DNA of 64,000 nucleotides, from contig URFL01000009.1 in assembly GCA_900547105.1 (NCBI GenBank), forward strand, positions 32,356 to 96,355. The letters are read 5' to 3'. The translations under genes were made by a program, and so were the position numbers. Positions 50,732-60,348 of this stretch are shown one piece after another. Each line of letters opens with the position of its first letter. Positions within the stretch are counted from its first letter, which is position 1. A model generated the notes under the pieces. That model saw only the letters and a list, made by a program, of their open reading frames with translations. It was not told the origin of the DNA and made no database searches. Source of the stretch: an uncultured Oscillospiraceae bacterium. GTDB lineage: Bacteria; Bacillota; Clostridia; Oscillospirales; Acutalibacteraceae.

Positions 50732-52423
50732 TTAGTTTTGGGGGTGGGCGGCTGCTTGGGGAATGCCCTGAACCAATACTTCAATGACGGCATCCATCAT
50801 ATGGGGGATTACGGTCGGCAGGCTGATGGACATGGTATCATCGGTTACGGTATAGGTGAGGGGCATACTTGTTCCCATCGTGTGTACCCCGATGATCCTA
50901 TTCTTTAGGGCGGGCAAAGAAATCTGCCCATTTTGGGGCCAGTTTGTTATATGCAGATAGAGCACACCGCCTTTTTTGGTGGCTGCGCCAAAAGGAAGTG
51001 CTTCGGCAAAGGGGGAGGCGGTTGTGCCATAAATGCTGTCGCCGTATGCAGCCAGCCATTCACCTGCCGTTCGCATGCTGTCGGCGCATGGCTTTGGAAC
51101 AACGCCTTGCGCGTCTGGTCCGATATTGAGCAGAATGTTGCCGCCTTTGGATGCCGTGTCCACCACCGACTGAACGATCCAGACGGGGGATTTCCAGTTA
51201 TGGTCATACGGCGCATATCCCCAGTTGTTGTTCATGGTGATACAGCTTTCCCAGTCATAATCCAGTCCGTTGGCAGGAATTTCTTGTTCGGGCGTGCCAA
51301 AATCGCCGTCGGTGGGGGCGCGTTTGCCAACGCGGTTGTTGATGATAAGTGAAGGCTTGATCGTGCGCAGATAGCGATAAAGCTCTTGCCCATCCGAAGC
51401 GGTCCACCAATCTACCCATTCACCATCGAACCAAAGGATATCCACGTTATAATTTTCTATCAGCTCTCTTAATTGAGCTTTCATATCCGCCACATAATGA
51501 GCTTTATCCCGTATGCTGCCCCAGTTTACCGAGGCCTTGTGGTGCCAGTCCATGGTGGAATAGTAGCATCCGAAAGGAATGTGTGCCGCGCGACTGGCCT
51601 CGGCCAGCTCCATCAGAGGATCGGGACCATGGTATACACCGTAATGCATCAGACTGTATTCCCTAAAGCCGGTTACATGGGTATCAAACATACTGAATCC
51701 CTCGTGATGCTTAGAGGTGAATACAATATACTTTTGTCCGGCTTTTTTTGCCAGATTTACAATGGCGTTTGCATCCCATTGTTGTGGTTGAAAGGTAGAA
51801 ACCGCCATTCGTTCGTAATCCTCTTTGGAAATCTTACTGTCCGATTGCACCCATTCCGTGTAACCGGAAACCGGGCCGGTTTGGTCAAAGGGGAAATTGG
51901 CATAGGCACCCCAATGAACAAACATACCAAAACGCGCATGATTCCACCAACGCATCCGCTCAGCTTTTTCTTCAGGGCTTTCTTTGCCGGCGTAAGAGGA
52001 GAAGATACACCAGTCGATATGTATCGATACTGCGTTTGGCGAAACAAGATAAACATCGTGTACACCGGTGACCGTCTGCATCAGGGAGGTGTACTGCTCG
52101 GTAAATATTGTTTCGTCGCCGCCGCTTAGCGTCAAAGAACCAATCAAGATGCCGGTGAGAGAATCCAATCGGATTTCCAGGTTTTTCCCTGTGGCTTCTT
52201 GGTCGGCAGAAAGCACCGCCATAAAAGTGGTGCTTTTTCCATCGCCGAAATCCACATTTCGATAGAAGAGGTATCCACCCGGATGACGAAAGCCTACGGA
52301 GGCGGCATCAGGTGCCAAGGTATCTTCGACAGCTTGATAGCTGCCGCTTGCTCGCTGTGCGTGCAACACCTTGTTCGCGTCGATGGTATCGGCTATGTTG
52401 GTCTGTTTGTGGATGTCGGTCAT
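50732..52423 (-). CDS. GH29 alpha-L-fucosidase with N-terminal CBM6-like domain
   Basis: A 563-residue glycosidase. Residues about 20-140 resemble a CBM6-type beta-sandwich (SYQAVEDTLAPDAASVGFRHP), and the catalytic GH29 domain (about 155-480) has HARFGMFVHWG, YIVFTSKHHEGF and the likely nucleophile D333 in VDILWFDGEW. No signal peptide is present, so it should act inside the cell on imported fucosylated oligosaccharides. The ATG at 52423 follows GGAGGATA; longer in-frame extension is rejected. Divergent from an AraC regulator. Confidence 0.88.
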   Translation of the reverse strand: MTDIHKQTNIADTIDANKVLHAQRASGSYQAVEDTLAPDAASVGFRHPGGYLFYRNVDFGDGKSTTFMAVLSADQEATGKNLEIRLDSLTGILIGSLTLSGGDETIFTEQYTSLMQTVTGVHDVYLVSPNAVSIHIDWCIFSSYAGKESPEEKAERMRWWNHARFGMFVHWGAYANFPFDQTGPVSGYTEWVQSDSKISKEDYERMAVSTFQPQQWDANAIVNLAKKAGQKYIVFTSKHHEGFSMFDTHVTGFREYSLMHYGVYHGPDPLMELAEASRAAHIPFGCYYSTMDWHHKASVNWGSIRDKAHYVADMKAQLRELIENYNVDILWFDGEWVDWWTASDGQELYRYLRTIKPSLIINNRVGKRAPTDGDFGTPEQEIPANGLDYDWESCITMNNNWGYAPYDHNWKSPVWIVQSVVDTASKGGNILLNIGPDAQGVVPKPCADSMRTAGEWLAAYGDSIYGTTASPFAEALPFGAATKKGGVLYLHITNWPQNGQISLPALKNRIIGVHTMGTSMPLTYTVTDDTMSISLPTVIPHMMDAVIEVLVQGIPQAAAHPQN

Positions 52424-52573
52424 AATGTTATCCTCCGGTTTGGTCGTTTCGTGTATGCTCGTAAGAAGAGTGATGTGCCGGCAGCGGCGACTCGTGGAAA
52501 TATTCTGCCTTGCCCGGCAAGAGCAAACATACACCTATCAGATGGGTGAGATGGAAGGTGCGGCATTCGCTTC

Positions 52574-52602
52574 TTGCAAAGAAAATAAAATGGTTGTATA
52601 GT
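52574..52602 (+). promoter_or_regulatory. Promoter of the AraC-type regulator
   Basis: TTGCAA (52574-52579) and TATAGT (52597-52602), spacing 17 bp. Confidence 0.65.
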
Positions 52603-52674
52603 GTTGATGTTCAGTATAAAACGGCAAAGAAAAAAAGACTATGGATTTTCTGAGCGAAAACATGGAGATTACCT

Positions 52675-53529
52675 ATGGAAATGAATCGAAATCCGTATAT
52701 TACCAAAGGAATCAATGGCTTGCACATGGAAATTGGAGAGCACGGTTATGTGCGAACCGATCCGGATGCCTGGCGGCGAAACCGTGTTTGTTCTCCTTTT
52801 TCAAGGTTATATTTGGTGACCGGAGGAGAAGGCTGGCTGAAGTATGGGGAAACGGTTTGCCGTTTGTTGCCCGGAAACGCTTATTTGATTCCGGCGGGGC
52901 TGACCTTTGGATATGGCGGCGGAGAGTATATGGAAAAGCTATATTTCCATATTCACCTGATCAAGCCGGATGGATACGACATGGCTATGGGACTGCCCCG
53001 CGTTGAAAAGATGGCAATAACCGCACAGCAACTGAATGACATGGTGCAGCGGTACCACAGCCGTAGCTGGTTGGATGCCCTTTCCCTGAAAAGCGATATT
53101 TATGGGATCGTGTCCGCACTGTTACGGCAGTATCCGGAAAAGAACGACAGGCTGCCAACGCTCTCGCTATTAACGGAACAGGCAGCACGCTATGTGCAAG
53201 AGCATTTGTCTGTGCGCATCACCGCCGCACAAGTAGCCGAAAGTCTGTTTGTTTCACAAACGGTTTTGTCCCGTCGGTTTCGGCAGGAAATGGGCAAGAC
53301 GCTGCATCAATATGTGGAGGATATGGTGTTTCAAGCAGCACAAATCCGGCTGACAGAAACGGATCAATCGCTTGCACAAATTAGTGAAGAGCTGGGGTTT
53401 TGCGACGCATTTTATTTTTCTCGTCGGTTTCGACAGCGATATGGCGATCCCCCCAGCGCCTATCGCAAGAGGCTGAAAACGGCAAGTCAGGCATTGGTTC
53501 CTGTTGTCAAAGCCTTGCCGGATGTATAG
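52675..53529 (+). CDS. AraC family transcriptional regulator
   Basis: A 284-residue regulator: an N-terminal cupin-like sensor domain (LYLVTGGEGWLKYGETVCRL, LPGNAYLIPAG) and a C-terminal double helix-turn-helix (ITAAQVAESLFVSQTVLSRR, then LAQISEELGFCDAFYFSRRF with YGDPPSAYRK). This is the class that senses sugars. It is divergent from the fucosidase gene, so it probably activates or represses that gene in response to fucose or a fucoside. GGAG lies 7 bp before the ATG. Confidence 0.92.
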   Translation: MEMNRNPYITKGINGLHMEIGEHGYVRTDPDAWRRNRVCSPFSRLYLVTGGEGWLKYGETVCRLLPGNAYLIPAGLTFGYGGGEYMEKLYFHIHLIKPDGYDMAMGLPRVEKMAITAQQLNDMVQRYHSRSWLDALSLKSDIYGIVSALLRQYPEKNDRLPTLSLLTEQAARYVQEHLSVRITAAQVAESLFVSQTVLSRRFRQEMGKTLHQYVEDMVFQAAQIRLTETDQSLAQISEELGFCDAFYFSRRFRQRYGDPPSAYRKRLKTASQALVPVVKALPDV

Positions 53530-53566
53530 ACGAAAAAGCAGGGGTTAATTTTTATATAGTATTATC

Positions 53567-53601
53567 AAAGCCGGTCTAAACACTACGTTTAGACCGGCTT
53601 T
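53567..53601. terminator. Bidirectional terminator
   Basis: A perfect 15-bp stem (53567-53581 with 53587-53601) with a 5-nt loop, between the convergent AraC and S1-domain genes. Confidence 0.8.
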
Positions 53602-53660
53602 GCGGTTGTACGGGGATGGATGGGAGTGCCGAACGGTGAACTTGCCAATAAGTGGTGGTT

Positions 53661-54587
53661 TTACGAAACGAAGTTGGTTTCGATCACCTTGCCGCAGCCG
53701 GGCGGAGAATACAGCCAGTGGTCAATGTGACCGCTGGCGATGAAATATCGCGGCGGAGTCACCTCGCGGGTGACATCCTGTGCGTCGATGATGACCAGCT
53801 TCATCTTCATTTTGTCCGCCAGAATGCTCTTGATGTACACCCCCGCCAGCTGACCGGGACGCACCCCCTCGTGCGGTTCCGCCAGCCCCGCCAAATTGGG
53901 GGTAAGCTCCACAAACACGCCGTAATCCTCCACCGACCGGATCACTCCCGCCACCGTTTCGCCCGGCGAAAACAGCGCGGCGTTTTCCTCCCATGTGCCC
54001 AGCAGCTCCCGCTGGGACAGGCAGATGCGATCCTGTTCGATCGAGGATACCACCCCCAGAATGTCCATGCCGGGGACAAACCGGTCGCGGGGATGGGCAA
54101 TGCGGCTGACCGAAATGCCCGCAATCGGCATCAGCGCCGGCAGCCCGCAGCCGATGTCGCAAAACGCGCCGAACGCTTCCAACCGGGTCACCCGCGCGGG
54201 GATGACATCGCCCACCCGCAGCTTGCGGGTGTAGTTTTCGCGGCAACGCTCCTGCGCCTGTCGCCGCGACAGCACCGCCCGCCGCCGACCGTCCGGGCTT
54301 TGTTCAAACCCGGTCACGGTAAAGCATACCGGTTTGCTCACCCGCGAGATCAGCGCGATGTCGCGGGTGGTCTGCTCGGCGATCCCCACCGCGCCTTCGG
54401 CGTAGGGGATGATGCCCTCCATACAGGGCAGCTCCACATGCAAATTGTGCCCCGCATCGCATAGCACCGCCCGCGCGGCAAGGATGGTTCCTTCCTCCAT
54501 GGCGCGCGCCAGCCCCGCCGCCGATCGCACCGCCGCCAGATTGTCGGGGGTATCCAGCCGTACCCCCTCGGCATAATATTGATTCAT
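53661..54587 (-). CDS. S1 RNA-binding domain protein (RpsA-like)
   Basis: A ~308-residue protein. It has an N-terminal non-S1 region, then two S1 domains (LRVGDVIPARVTRLEAFGAF at about 125-200 and FSPGETVAGVIRSVEDYGVF at about 205-275), and a C-terminal tail. It resembles the short ribosomal-S1-like proteins of Firmicutes more than the six-domain Gram-negative S1. The ATG at 54587 has AGAAAGGA at a 12-base spacing; the ATG at 54599 abuts that SD and is less likely. It may aid translation initiation or RNA stability. Confidence 0.82.
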   Translation of the reverse strand: MNQYYAEGVRLDTPDNLAAVRSAAGLARAMEEGTILAARAVLCDAGHNLHVELPCMEGIIPYAEGAVGIAEQTTRDIALISRVSKPVCFTVTGFEQSPDGRRRAVLSRRQAQERCRENYTRKLRVGDVIPARVTRLEAFGAFCDIGCGLPALMPIAGISVSRIAHPRDRFVPGMDILGVVSSIEQDRICLSQRELLGTWEENAALFSPGETVAGVIRSVEDYGVFVELTPNLAGLAEPHEGVRPGQLAGVYIKSILADKMKMKLVIIDAQDVTREVTPPRYFIASGHIDHWLYSPPGCGKVIETNFVS

Positions 54588-54718
54588 TTGAACAGCCATT
54601 CCTTTCTGTGCACCGTTTTGATTCCAAACCCAGGTGCCGTGGGTCCTGACACCACTATATGCACCCGTCTATACAAAGATACTCGCTTTTCGCCACCGTT
54701 TCTGTCGAAGAAAAGGGG

Positions 54719-54747
54719 TTGTGCAACCGAAAAGTGTGTGGTATACT
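54719..54747 (+). promoter_or_regulatory. Promoter of typA
   Basis: TTGTGC (54719-54724) and TATACT (54742-54747), spacing 17 bp, with TGTGTGG before the -10. Confidence 0.7.
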
Positions 54748-54787
54748 AGGACGGTTGAGAAAATCTGGTTAGAGGATGCGTATTATA

Positions 54788-56617
54788 ATGGACAAGAGAG
54801 AAAATTTGCGCAATGTCGCGATCATCGCCCACGTTGACCATGGCAAAACCACGCTGGTGGATCAGCTGCTGAAGCAAAGCGGCGTGTTCCGCGCCAACGA
54901 AACGGTGGCCGAGCGGGTCATGGACTCGGGCGATCTGGAACGCGAACGCGGTATCACCATTCTGGCGAAAAACACCGCGGTGATGTACGGCGACACCAAG
55001 ATCAACATCGTGGATACTCCCGGTCACGCCGACTTCGGCGGCGAGGTGGAGCGGATCCTGCTGATGGTGGACGGCGTGGTGTTGCTGGTGGATGCATTCG
55101 AAGGCTGTATGCCGCAAACGCGGTTCGTGCTGAAAAAAGCGCTGGGGCTGGGCAAAAAGCCGCTGGTGGTCATCAACAAGATCGACCGCGACGGTGCGCA
55201 TCCGGCGGAAGTGATCGACGAGCTGCTGGATCTGTTTATCGAGCTGGGCGCCGACGAGGATCAGCTGGATTTCCCGGTGGTGTATGCGTCGGGACGCGAC
55301 GGCTATTCGTCGCTGGACCCCGAAGCACGCAGCGGCGATATGAAACCGCTGTTTGAAGCGATTTTGAAATACGTCCCCGCGCCGGAAGGCGATCTGGACG
55401 GTCCGCTGCAAATTTTGTTTTCCAATATCGATTATGACGATTACACCGGCCGCATCGGCATTGGCCGGGTGGAGCGTGGCCGCGTGAAAAACGGCCAGGC
55501 GGTCACCATCTGCAAAACCGACGGCTCCACCACTCACGCCCGCATCGGCAAGCTGTTCCAGTTTGAAGGCTTGCATCGGGTGGAGCACGACACCGCCGAG
55601 ATGGGCGACCTGATCGCGGTGACCGGTATTCCCGATTTGAACATCGGCGAAACCGCCTGTGACCCCGAATGTGTGGAAGCGCTGCCGTTCGTGCGCATCG
55701 ACGAGCCGACCATTTCCATGCTGTTTATGGTCAACAACAGCCCCTTTGCCGGCAAAGAGGGCAAATTCGTCACCTCCCGCAACCTGCGCGACCGCCTGTT
55801 CAAAGAGGTGGAAACCAATGTGAGCATGCGGGTGCGCGAAACCGATTCCACCGATGCGTTTGAGGTGTCGGGGCGCGGCGAGCTGCATCTGTCCATTCTG
55901 ATCGAAACCATGCGGCGGCAGGGCTTTGAATTTGCCGTCAGCCGCCCGCAGGTGATTTATAAAGAGGATGAAAACGGCAACCGGTTGGAGCCGATGGAGC
56001 TGCTGATGATCGAGGTGCCGGAGCAATATGTCGGCGCGGTTATGGAGCGGCTGGGTTCCCGTAAGGCGGAAATCGTCAACATGGGCACCCGCGACACCGG
56101 CATGAGCCATCTGGAATTCCGCATTCCCTCCCGCGGTCTGATGGGCTACCGGCAGCAGTTCCTGTCGGATACCAACGGTAACGGTATTATGAACAGCGTG
56201 TTCGACGGCTACGAGCCGTACAAGGGCGAGATTCCGCAGCGCACGCAGGGCTCGCTGGTTTGCTTTGAAACCGGCGACACCAGCAGCTACGGATTGTTCA
56301 ACGCGCAGGATCGCGGTACGCTGTTTGTGGGTGCCGGTGTGCCGGTGTATGAGGGCATGATCGTCGGCGAATCGCCCAAGAGCGAAGACATCTCTGTTAA
56401 TGTGTGCAAGAAAAAGCATGTTACCAATATGCGTGCGTCCGGTTCGGACGAGGCGCTGCGCCTGACGCCCCCCACGGTGCTGTCGTTGGAGCAATCGCTG
56501 GAATTCATCAACGACGACGAGCTGGTGGAGGTCACTCCCAAAAATATCCGCCTGCGCAAGATCGTGCTGTCGCACGAGCAGCGCATGAAACAGGCGGCGA
56601 AAAAGAAACAGGGTTAA
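54788..56617 (+). CDS. typA: Translational GTPase TypA/BipA
   Basis: A ribosome-associated GTPase that aids 50S assembly under stress. The 609-residue protein has G1 AHVDHGKTT, switch RERGITI, G3 DTPGHADF, G4 NKIDRD, EF-G-like domains III and V and the BipA-specific C-terminal domain (SRGLMGYRQQFLSDTNGNGI). The ATG at 54788 is preferred over 54776 because AGAGGA precedes it by 11 bases and overlaps the earlier codon. First of a likely operon with apt. Confidence 0.95.
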   Translation: MDKRENLRNVAIIAHVDHGKTTLVDQLLKQSGVFRANETVAERVMDSGDLERERGITILAKNTAVMYGDTKINIVDTPGHADFGGEVERILLMVDGVVLLVDAFEGCMPQTRFVLKKALGLGKKPLVVINKIDRDGAHPAEVIDELLDLFIELGADEDQLDFPVVYASGRDGYSSLDPEARSGDMKPLFEAILKYVPAPEGDLDGPLQILFSNIDYDDYTGRIGIGRVERGRVKNGQAVTICKTDGSTTHARIGKLFQFEGLHRVEHDTAEMGDLIAVTGIPDLNIGETACDPECVEALPFVRIDEPTISMLFMVNNSPFAGKEGKFVTSRNLRDRLFKEVETNVSMRVRETDSTDAFEVSGRGELHLSILIETMRRQGFEFAVSRPQVIYKEDENGNRLEPMELLMIEVPEQYVGAVMERLGSRKAEIVNMGTRDTGMSHLEFRIPSRGLMGYRQQFLSDTNGNGIMNSVFDGYEPYKGEIPQRTQGSLVCFETGDTSSYGLFNAQDRGTLFVGAGVPVYEGMIVGESPKSEDISVNVCKKKHVTNMRASGSDEALRLTPPTVLSLEQSLEFINDDELVEVTPKNIRLRKIVLSHEQRMKQAAKKKQG

Positions 56618-56636
56618 AAAAGGAGCTGGATGTACA

Positions 56637-57182
56637 ATGGATACCTATACCATGACAATCGCAGGGCTGGAACGCCATCTGCCGCTCTGCCCCTTGAACG
56701 AGCATATGCGCATTGCGGCGTTCGTCATCTTCGGTGATGTCGAGATCACGGTGGCTTCGGCGACCGAGCTTTTGAAAAAAGCGCCGGAATTTGATGTGCT
56801 GATCACGGCGGAGGCGAAGGGTATTCCGCTGGTGTACGAAATGGCGCGCCAAAGCGGCAAGCCGTATTACATCGCGCGCAAATATCCCAAGCTGTATATG
56901 CCCAACGCCGTGGCGGTGGAGGTGCGCTCTATCACCACCGACAAGCAGCAGACGCTGTATATGGACGAATCCGAAATGGCGGATATCCGGGGCAAAAAAG
57001 TGCTGATCGTGGACGATGTGATCAGCACCGGCGAATCGCTGAAAGCGCTGGAAACCATCGTGAATAAAGCGGAAGGCATCATCGCGGGTCAGTGCGCGAT
57101 TCTGGCCGAAGGCGACGCCGCCAAGCGCGACGACATCTTCTTCCTGGAGCCGCTGCCGCTCTTCTTTAACGACCAAGATTGA
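56637..57182 (+). CDS. apt: Adenine phosphoribosyltransferase-like protein
   Basis: A type I phosphoribosyltransferase of 181 residues. The PRPP loop is VLIVDDVISTGES and the upstream conserved strand is DVLITAEAKGIPLVYEMA. The segment YIARKYPKLYM replaces the RKpgKLP seen in typical Apt, so the base (adenine, or xanthine/guanine) is not certain. It lies 19 bp after typA and overlaps possible comEC starts at its 3' end. Confidence 0.8.
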   Translation: MDTYTMTIAGLERHLPLCPLNEHMRIAAFVIFGDVEITVASATELLKKAPEFDVLITAEAKGIPLVYEMARQSGKPYYIARKYPKLYMPNAVAVEVRSITTDKQQTLYMDESEMADIRGKKVLIVDDVISTGESLKALETIVNKAEGIIAGQCAILAEGDAAKRDDIFFLEPLPLFFNDQD

Positions 57183-57187
57183 ACCGT

Positions 57188-59314
57188 ATGAAACGGCCGC
57201 TCGCGTGGATGGGCTTTTCCGCGTCAGCGGCCTTTCTGTTAGCCGGATGGGGCGGATTGTCTGTCGCGCTGGCACTGCTGGTTGTCGGTGCTGTGGCGGC
57301 GGTGGCGGGTGTGTTGCTGCGCCGCCGGTGGCAAGGTCGCGCCGCGGCCATTGTCGGCGTGACGATCGTGGTGGCAATGGGCGCTTTTTGGCGGGTGGAG
57401 AAAAGAACCTTTCAGCCGCTGGAAGCGTACGCGGGCAAAACCCTGTCGCTGACGATGGAGATCACCGATCATCCCACCGACTACGCCCGGTCGGCGCGGT
57501 ACACCGCCCGCGTGACACAGGGCGATTTGCCGACCGGTACCCGCCTGACGCTATGGATCACCAGCGCGGATGTGCGTCCGCAGCCGTATGATCGGCTGAG
57601 CGGGCAGGTCGCGTTGTTCCCGCTGGAAGAGGACGCTGCGCAGCGGCGGCAGGATAAGGCGGAAGGCATCGTGCTGTCCGGAAGCTTGCGCATAGGGGAG
57701 AGCGTGACGGTGCAAACCCCGACGCAAAAGCCGTGGGGTGCAGCGTTGTTGTCGGTGCGGCAAGCCGCAGCGGGGCTGGTGGAGCGTTATTTGTCCGGCG
57801 AACCCGCCGCGCTGGTGAAAAGCCTGTGTCTTGGCGACCGCTCGGTGGTGTCCGGCGCGATCAAAGACGATTTTCGCACGTGTGGCGTGTCGCATTTGCT
57901 GGTGGTATCCGGCTTGCATTTGAGCATGATCGCCGGTGCGGTGCAGGCGCTGCTACGTTTGCTGCGGTGCCGCCGCCGTCCGGCAGCGGTCATTACCATG
58001 CTGGTGGTGATCGCGTTTATGCTGCTGGTTGGGTTCACACCGTCGGTGAAACGCGCCGGTGTGATGCTGCTGGTGCTGTTGGCGGGGGAGCTGTTTCGGC
58101 GGGAAGCGGACGGACTCAACTCGCTGGGGTTGGCGCTGCTGCTGATCGGACTGCTGGACCCGTACATGGTGTGGGACATCGGGCTGCAGCTATCCGCCGG
58201 GTCCACGGCGGGAATTCTGCTGTTGTATCCCCGTATGCAGCGCGGTTGGCTGCTGTCGGTGCAGCAAAGCTCCCACGCGTGGGTGCGGGCGCTGTACCGT
58301 CCCGCTCAAATGGTGGCGGTATCCTTGTCGGCCATGCTGGTGCTGCCGCTGTTGATACTGTATTTTGGCGAGATTTCGCTCGTCTTTTTGCCCGCCAACC
58401 TGTTGATGGTCTATCCCGCCACCGGTGCGGTGGTGGTAGGTCTGCTGGGGTTGGTATGCGGCGGCTGGTGCGCTCCGGCGGGCACGCTGCTGTTCGGCAC
58501 GGCGGGGCTGTTGGCTCGCTTGCTGCGCTGGATAGCCGGGTGGCTCGGTCGTCTGCCGCTGGCCACTGTACAAGTGCGCCAGCCGTATGTGTGGTTAGGA
58601 CTGCTGCTGGCAGCGGTGGTGCTGGGACTGTTTTGGAAGCGCCTTTCTCGAAAAGTGCGCGTATCCGCGGTGGCGGGTGCGGTGATCACTTTGATGGTGG
58701 GCGTGCTGACCTATCAGGTGCTGATGCGCCCGGTTACCACCTGCGAATTTTTGGAAACCGAAGGCGACACCGCCGCGCTGATGCAATGGACAGGCGGCAA
58801 CGCGTTGGTATTGACCGGGGAAGAGGATGCCACCATGCGGCAGGTGTCCGCCGCTTTGTCCAAGCAGCACATCCGGCGGTTGTCGGTGGTAGTGCTGCTG
58901 AATTTGAACGATAAAGCGCTGGCGAATCTGCCGGTGTTGGCGAATGCCTGTGAGATCGAGCGGGTGATTTGTCCGTCGTCGGGTCGGTATGCGCCGTCGG
59001 TGCGCTCATTGTTTGCGGAGGATGCCTGCACCATGGCGGAGCACAGCGTGGTGACGGTAGGCGAGCAGCACCGTTTTGAACTGAACAACGGATGGCTGCA
59101 AGCCGCGGCAGGAGACACGCGCTTTTTGTTTGCGCCCGCCGATGGCGATGCCGCTGCGTTGCCGGACAGCTGGAAACAGGTGCATCTGGCGGCGCTGCCG
59201 AAAACGGTGACAAATGCCGATCAAATTACGGCGGCGGTACGTGCCGGAGATACTCATCTGCTGGTCACGACCCGCGGTCGGCAGGATATTGCGTCAAAGG
59301 AGGAAGCCCCATGA
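57188..59314 (+). CDS. comEC: ComEC/Rec2 family DNA uptake channel protein
   Basis: A 708-residue polytopic membrane protein. Two N-terminal helices, an OB-like DUF4131 domain (TLSLTMEITDHPTDYARSAR) and the competence domain with VSGLHLSMIAGA (about 240) and many helices are evident. The C-terminal ~150 residues occupy the metallo-beta-lactamase position, but the expected HxHxDH-type ligands are not visible (VVVLLNLNDKALANLP), so nuclease activity is doubtful. Start ATG 57188. It overlaps holA by 4 bp. Confidence 0.88.
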   Translation: MKRPLAWMGFSASAAFLLAGWGGLSVALALLVVGAVAAVAGVLLRRRWQGRAAAIVGVTIVVAMGAFWRVEKRTFQPLEAYAGKTLSLTMEITDHPTDYARSARYTARVTQGDLPTGTRLTLWITSADVRPQPYDRLSGQVALFPLEEDAAQRRQDKAEGIVLSGSLRIGESVTVQTPTQKPWGAALLSVRQAAAGLVERYLSGEPAALVKSLCLGDRSVVSGAIKDDFRTCGVSHLLVVSGLHLSMIAGAVQALLRLLRCRRRPAAVITMLVVIAFMLLVGFTPSVKRAGVMLLVLLAGELFRREADGLNSLGLALLLIGLLDPYMVWDIGLQLSAGSTAGILLLYPRMQRGWLLSVQQSSHAWVRALYRPAQMVAVSLSAMLVLPLLILYFGEISLVFLPANLLMVYPATGAVVVGLLGLVCGGWCAPAGTLLFGTAGLLARLLRWIAGWLGRLPLATVQVRQPYVWLGLLLAAVVLGLFWKRLSRKVRVSAVAGAVITLMVGVLTYQVLMRPVTTCEFLETEGDTAALMQWTGGNALVLTGEEDATMRQVSAALSKQHIRRLSVVVLLNLNDKALANLPVLANACEIERVICPSSGRYAPSVRSLFAEDACTMAEHSVVTVGEQHRFELNNGWLQAAAGDTRFLFAPADGDAAALPDSWKQVHLAALPKTVTNADQITAAVRAGDTHLLVTTRGRQDIASKEEAP

Positions 59315-60348
59315 CCGAAACCGAACTGAAAAAACAATTGAAAGAGGACTTGGCGCCGGTCTATTTGCTGTACGGCGAGGAAACCTACCTGTCGCAGGTG
59401 TATGCGGATAAGATCGTCAAAAAAGCGGTAGGTGGTGATGATCTGGCGGCGTTCAACTGCCACCGGTTTGATGGACAGGACGCCGATTGGAACGCGATCG
59501 AAGAGGCTGCCGAAGCGCTGCCGCTGATGGCGGAGCGCTCTTGTGTGGTGGTGCGCGATTTTAATCTGCCCAAATCCGCCGATGCCGATCGGGTGTTGGA
59601 ATGGCTGCGCCAGCCGCCCGCTTCCTGCGTGGTGGTGTTTTATATGGACGCAGTCGCGGTAGACGCGAAAAAGAACGCGAAATGGCGCGCGTTTATTGCG
59701 GCGGTGAACAAGGTGGGCGGCGCGGTGGAATTTGCCCGCAAAACCACCGGCGATATTGTTAAGCTGCTGTGCAGCGGCGCGGCGCGGCGCGGCTGTACAC
59801 TGCAAACCGCCACCGCCCGCCAATGGGTGGAGCAAAGCGGCGATGATTTGACGCTGCTGCTGAATGATTTGGACAAGCTGTGCGCGCTGGCGGATGGCGG
59901 CGAGATCACCCCCGCCATGATCGAATCCTCGGCGGTCAAGCTGCTGGAGGCCAAGGGCTACGACCTTTCCAAAGCTATCCTGCAAAAACGATATGACAAC
60001 GCCTATGCGATCATCCACCGCCTGTATGCGATGCAGGAGGATCCCATCGCCGTTTTGGCGGTGCTGGCGGGCGACTATGCGAATTTATACCGTGCCAAAG
60101 CAGCGGCGGCTGCGGGTGTCCCGGCGGAATCGCTGGCAGCGGATTTTGGATGCAAAGGACGCGAATTCCGCCTGCGCAATGCGGCGCGTGATTGCCGCAA
60201 CCTGTCGCGGGAAACACTGCGCAAAAGCCTGGATGTGCTGGCGGATACCGATACCAAAATGAAATCCACCCGTGCCGATAAGCGGGTGCTGCTGGAGGAA
60301 ACGGTGGCGAAGCTGATTTTGCTGGCACGGGAAGGAGCCCGCGCATGA
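59311..60348 (+). CDS. holA: DNA polymerase III delta subunit
   Basis: The clamp-loader subunit that opens the sliding clamp. The 345-residue protein opens MTETELKKQLKEDLAPVYLLYGEETYL (clamp loader N-terminal motif LLYGEE) and has the delta-family segments LLNDLDKLCALADGGEITP and a helical C-terminus. The ATG at 59311 follows AAAGGAGGAA and overlaps the comEC stop; longer frame extension is rejected. comEC-holA is a common gene order in Firmicutes. Confidence 0.93.
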   Translation: MTETELKKQLKEDLAPVYLLYGEETYLSQVYADKIVKKAVGGDDLAAFNCHRFDGQDADWNAIEEAAEALPLMAERSCVVVRDFNLPKSADADRVLEWLRQPPASCVVVFYMDAVAVDAKKNAKWRAFIAAVNKVGGAVEFARKTTGDIVKLLCSGAARRGCTLQTATARQWVEQSGDDLTLLLNDLDKLCALADGGEITPAMIESSAVKLLEAKGYDLSKAILQKRYDNAYAIIHRLYAMQEDPIAVLAVLAGDYANLYRAKAAAAAGVPAESLAADFGCKGREFRLRNAARDCRNLSRETLRKSLDVLADTDTKMKSTRADKRVLLEETVAKLILLAREGARA

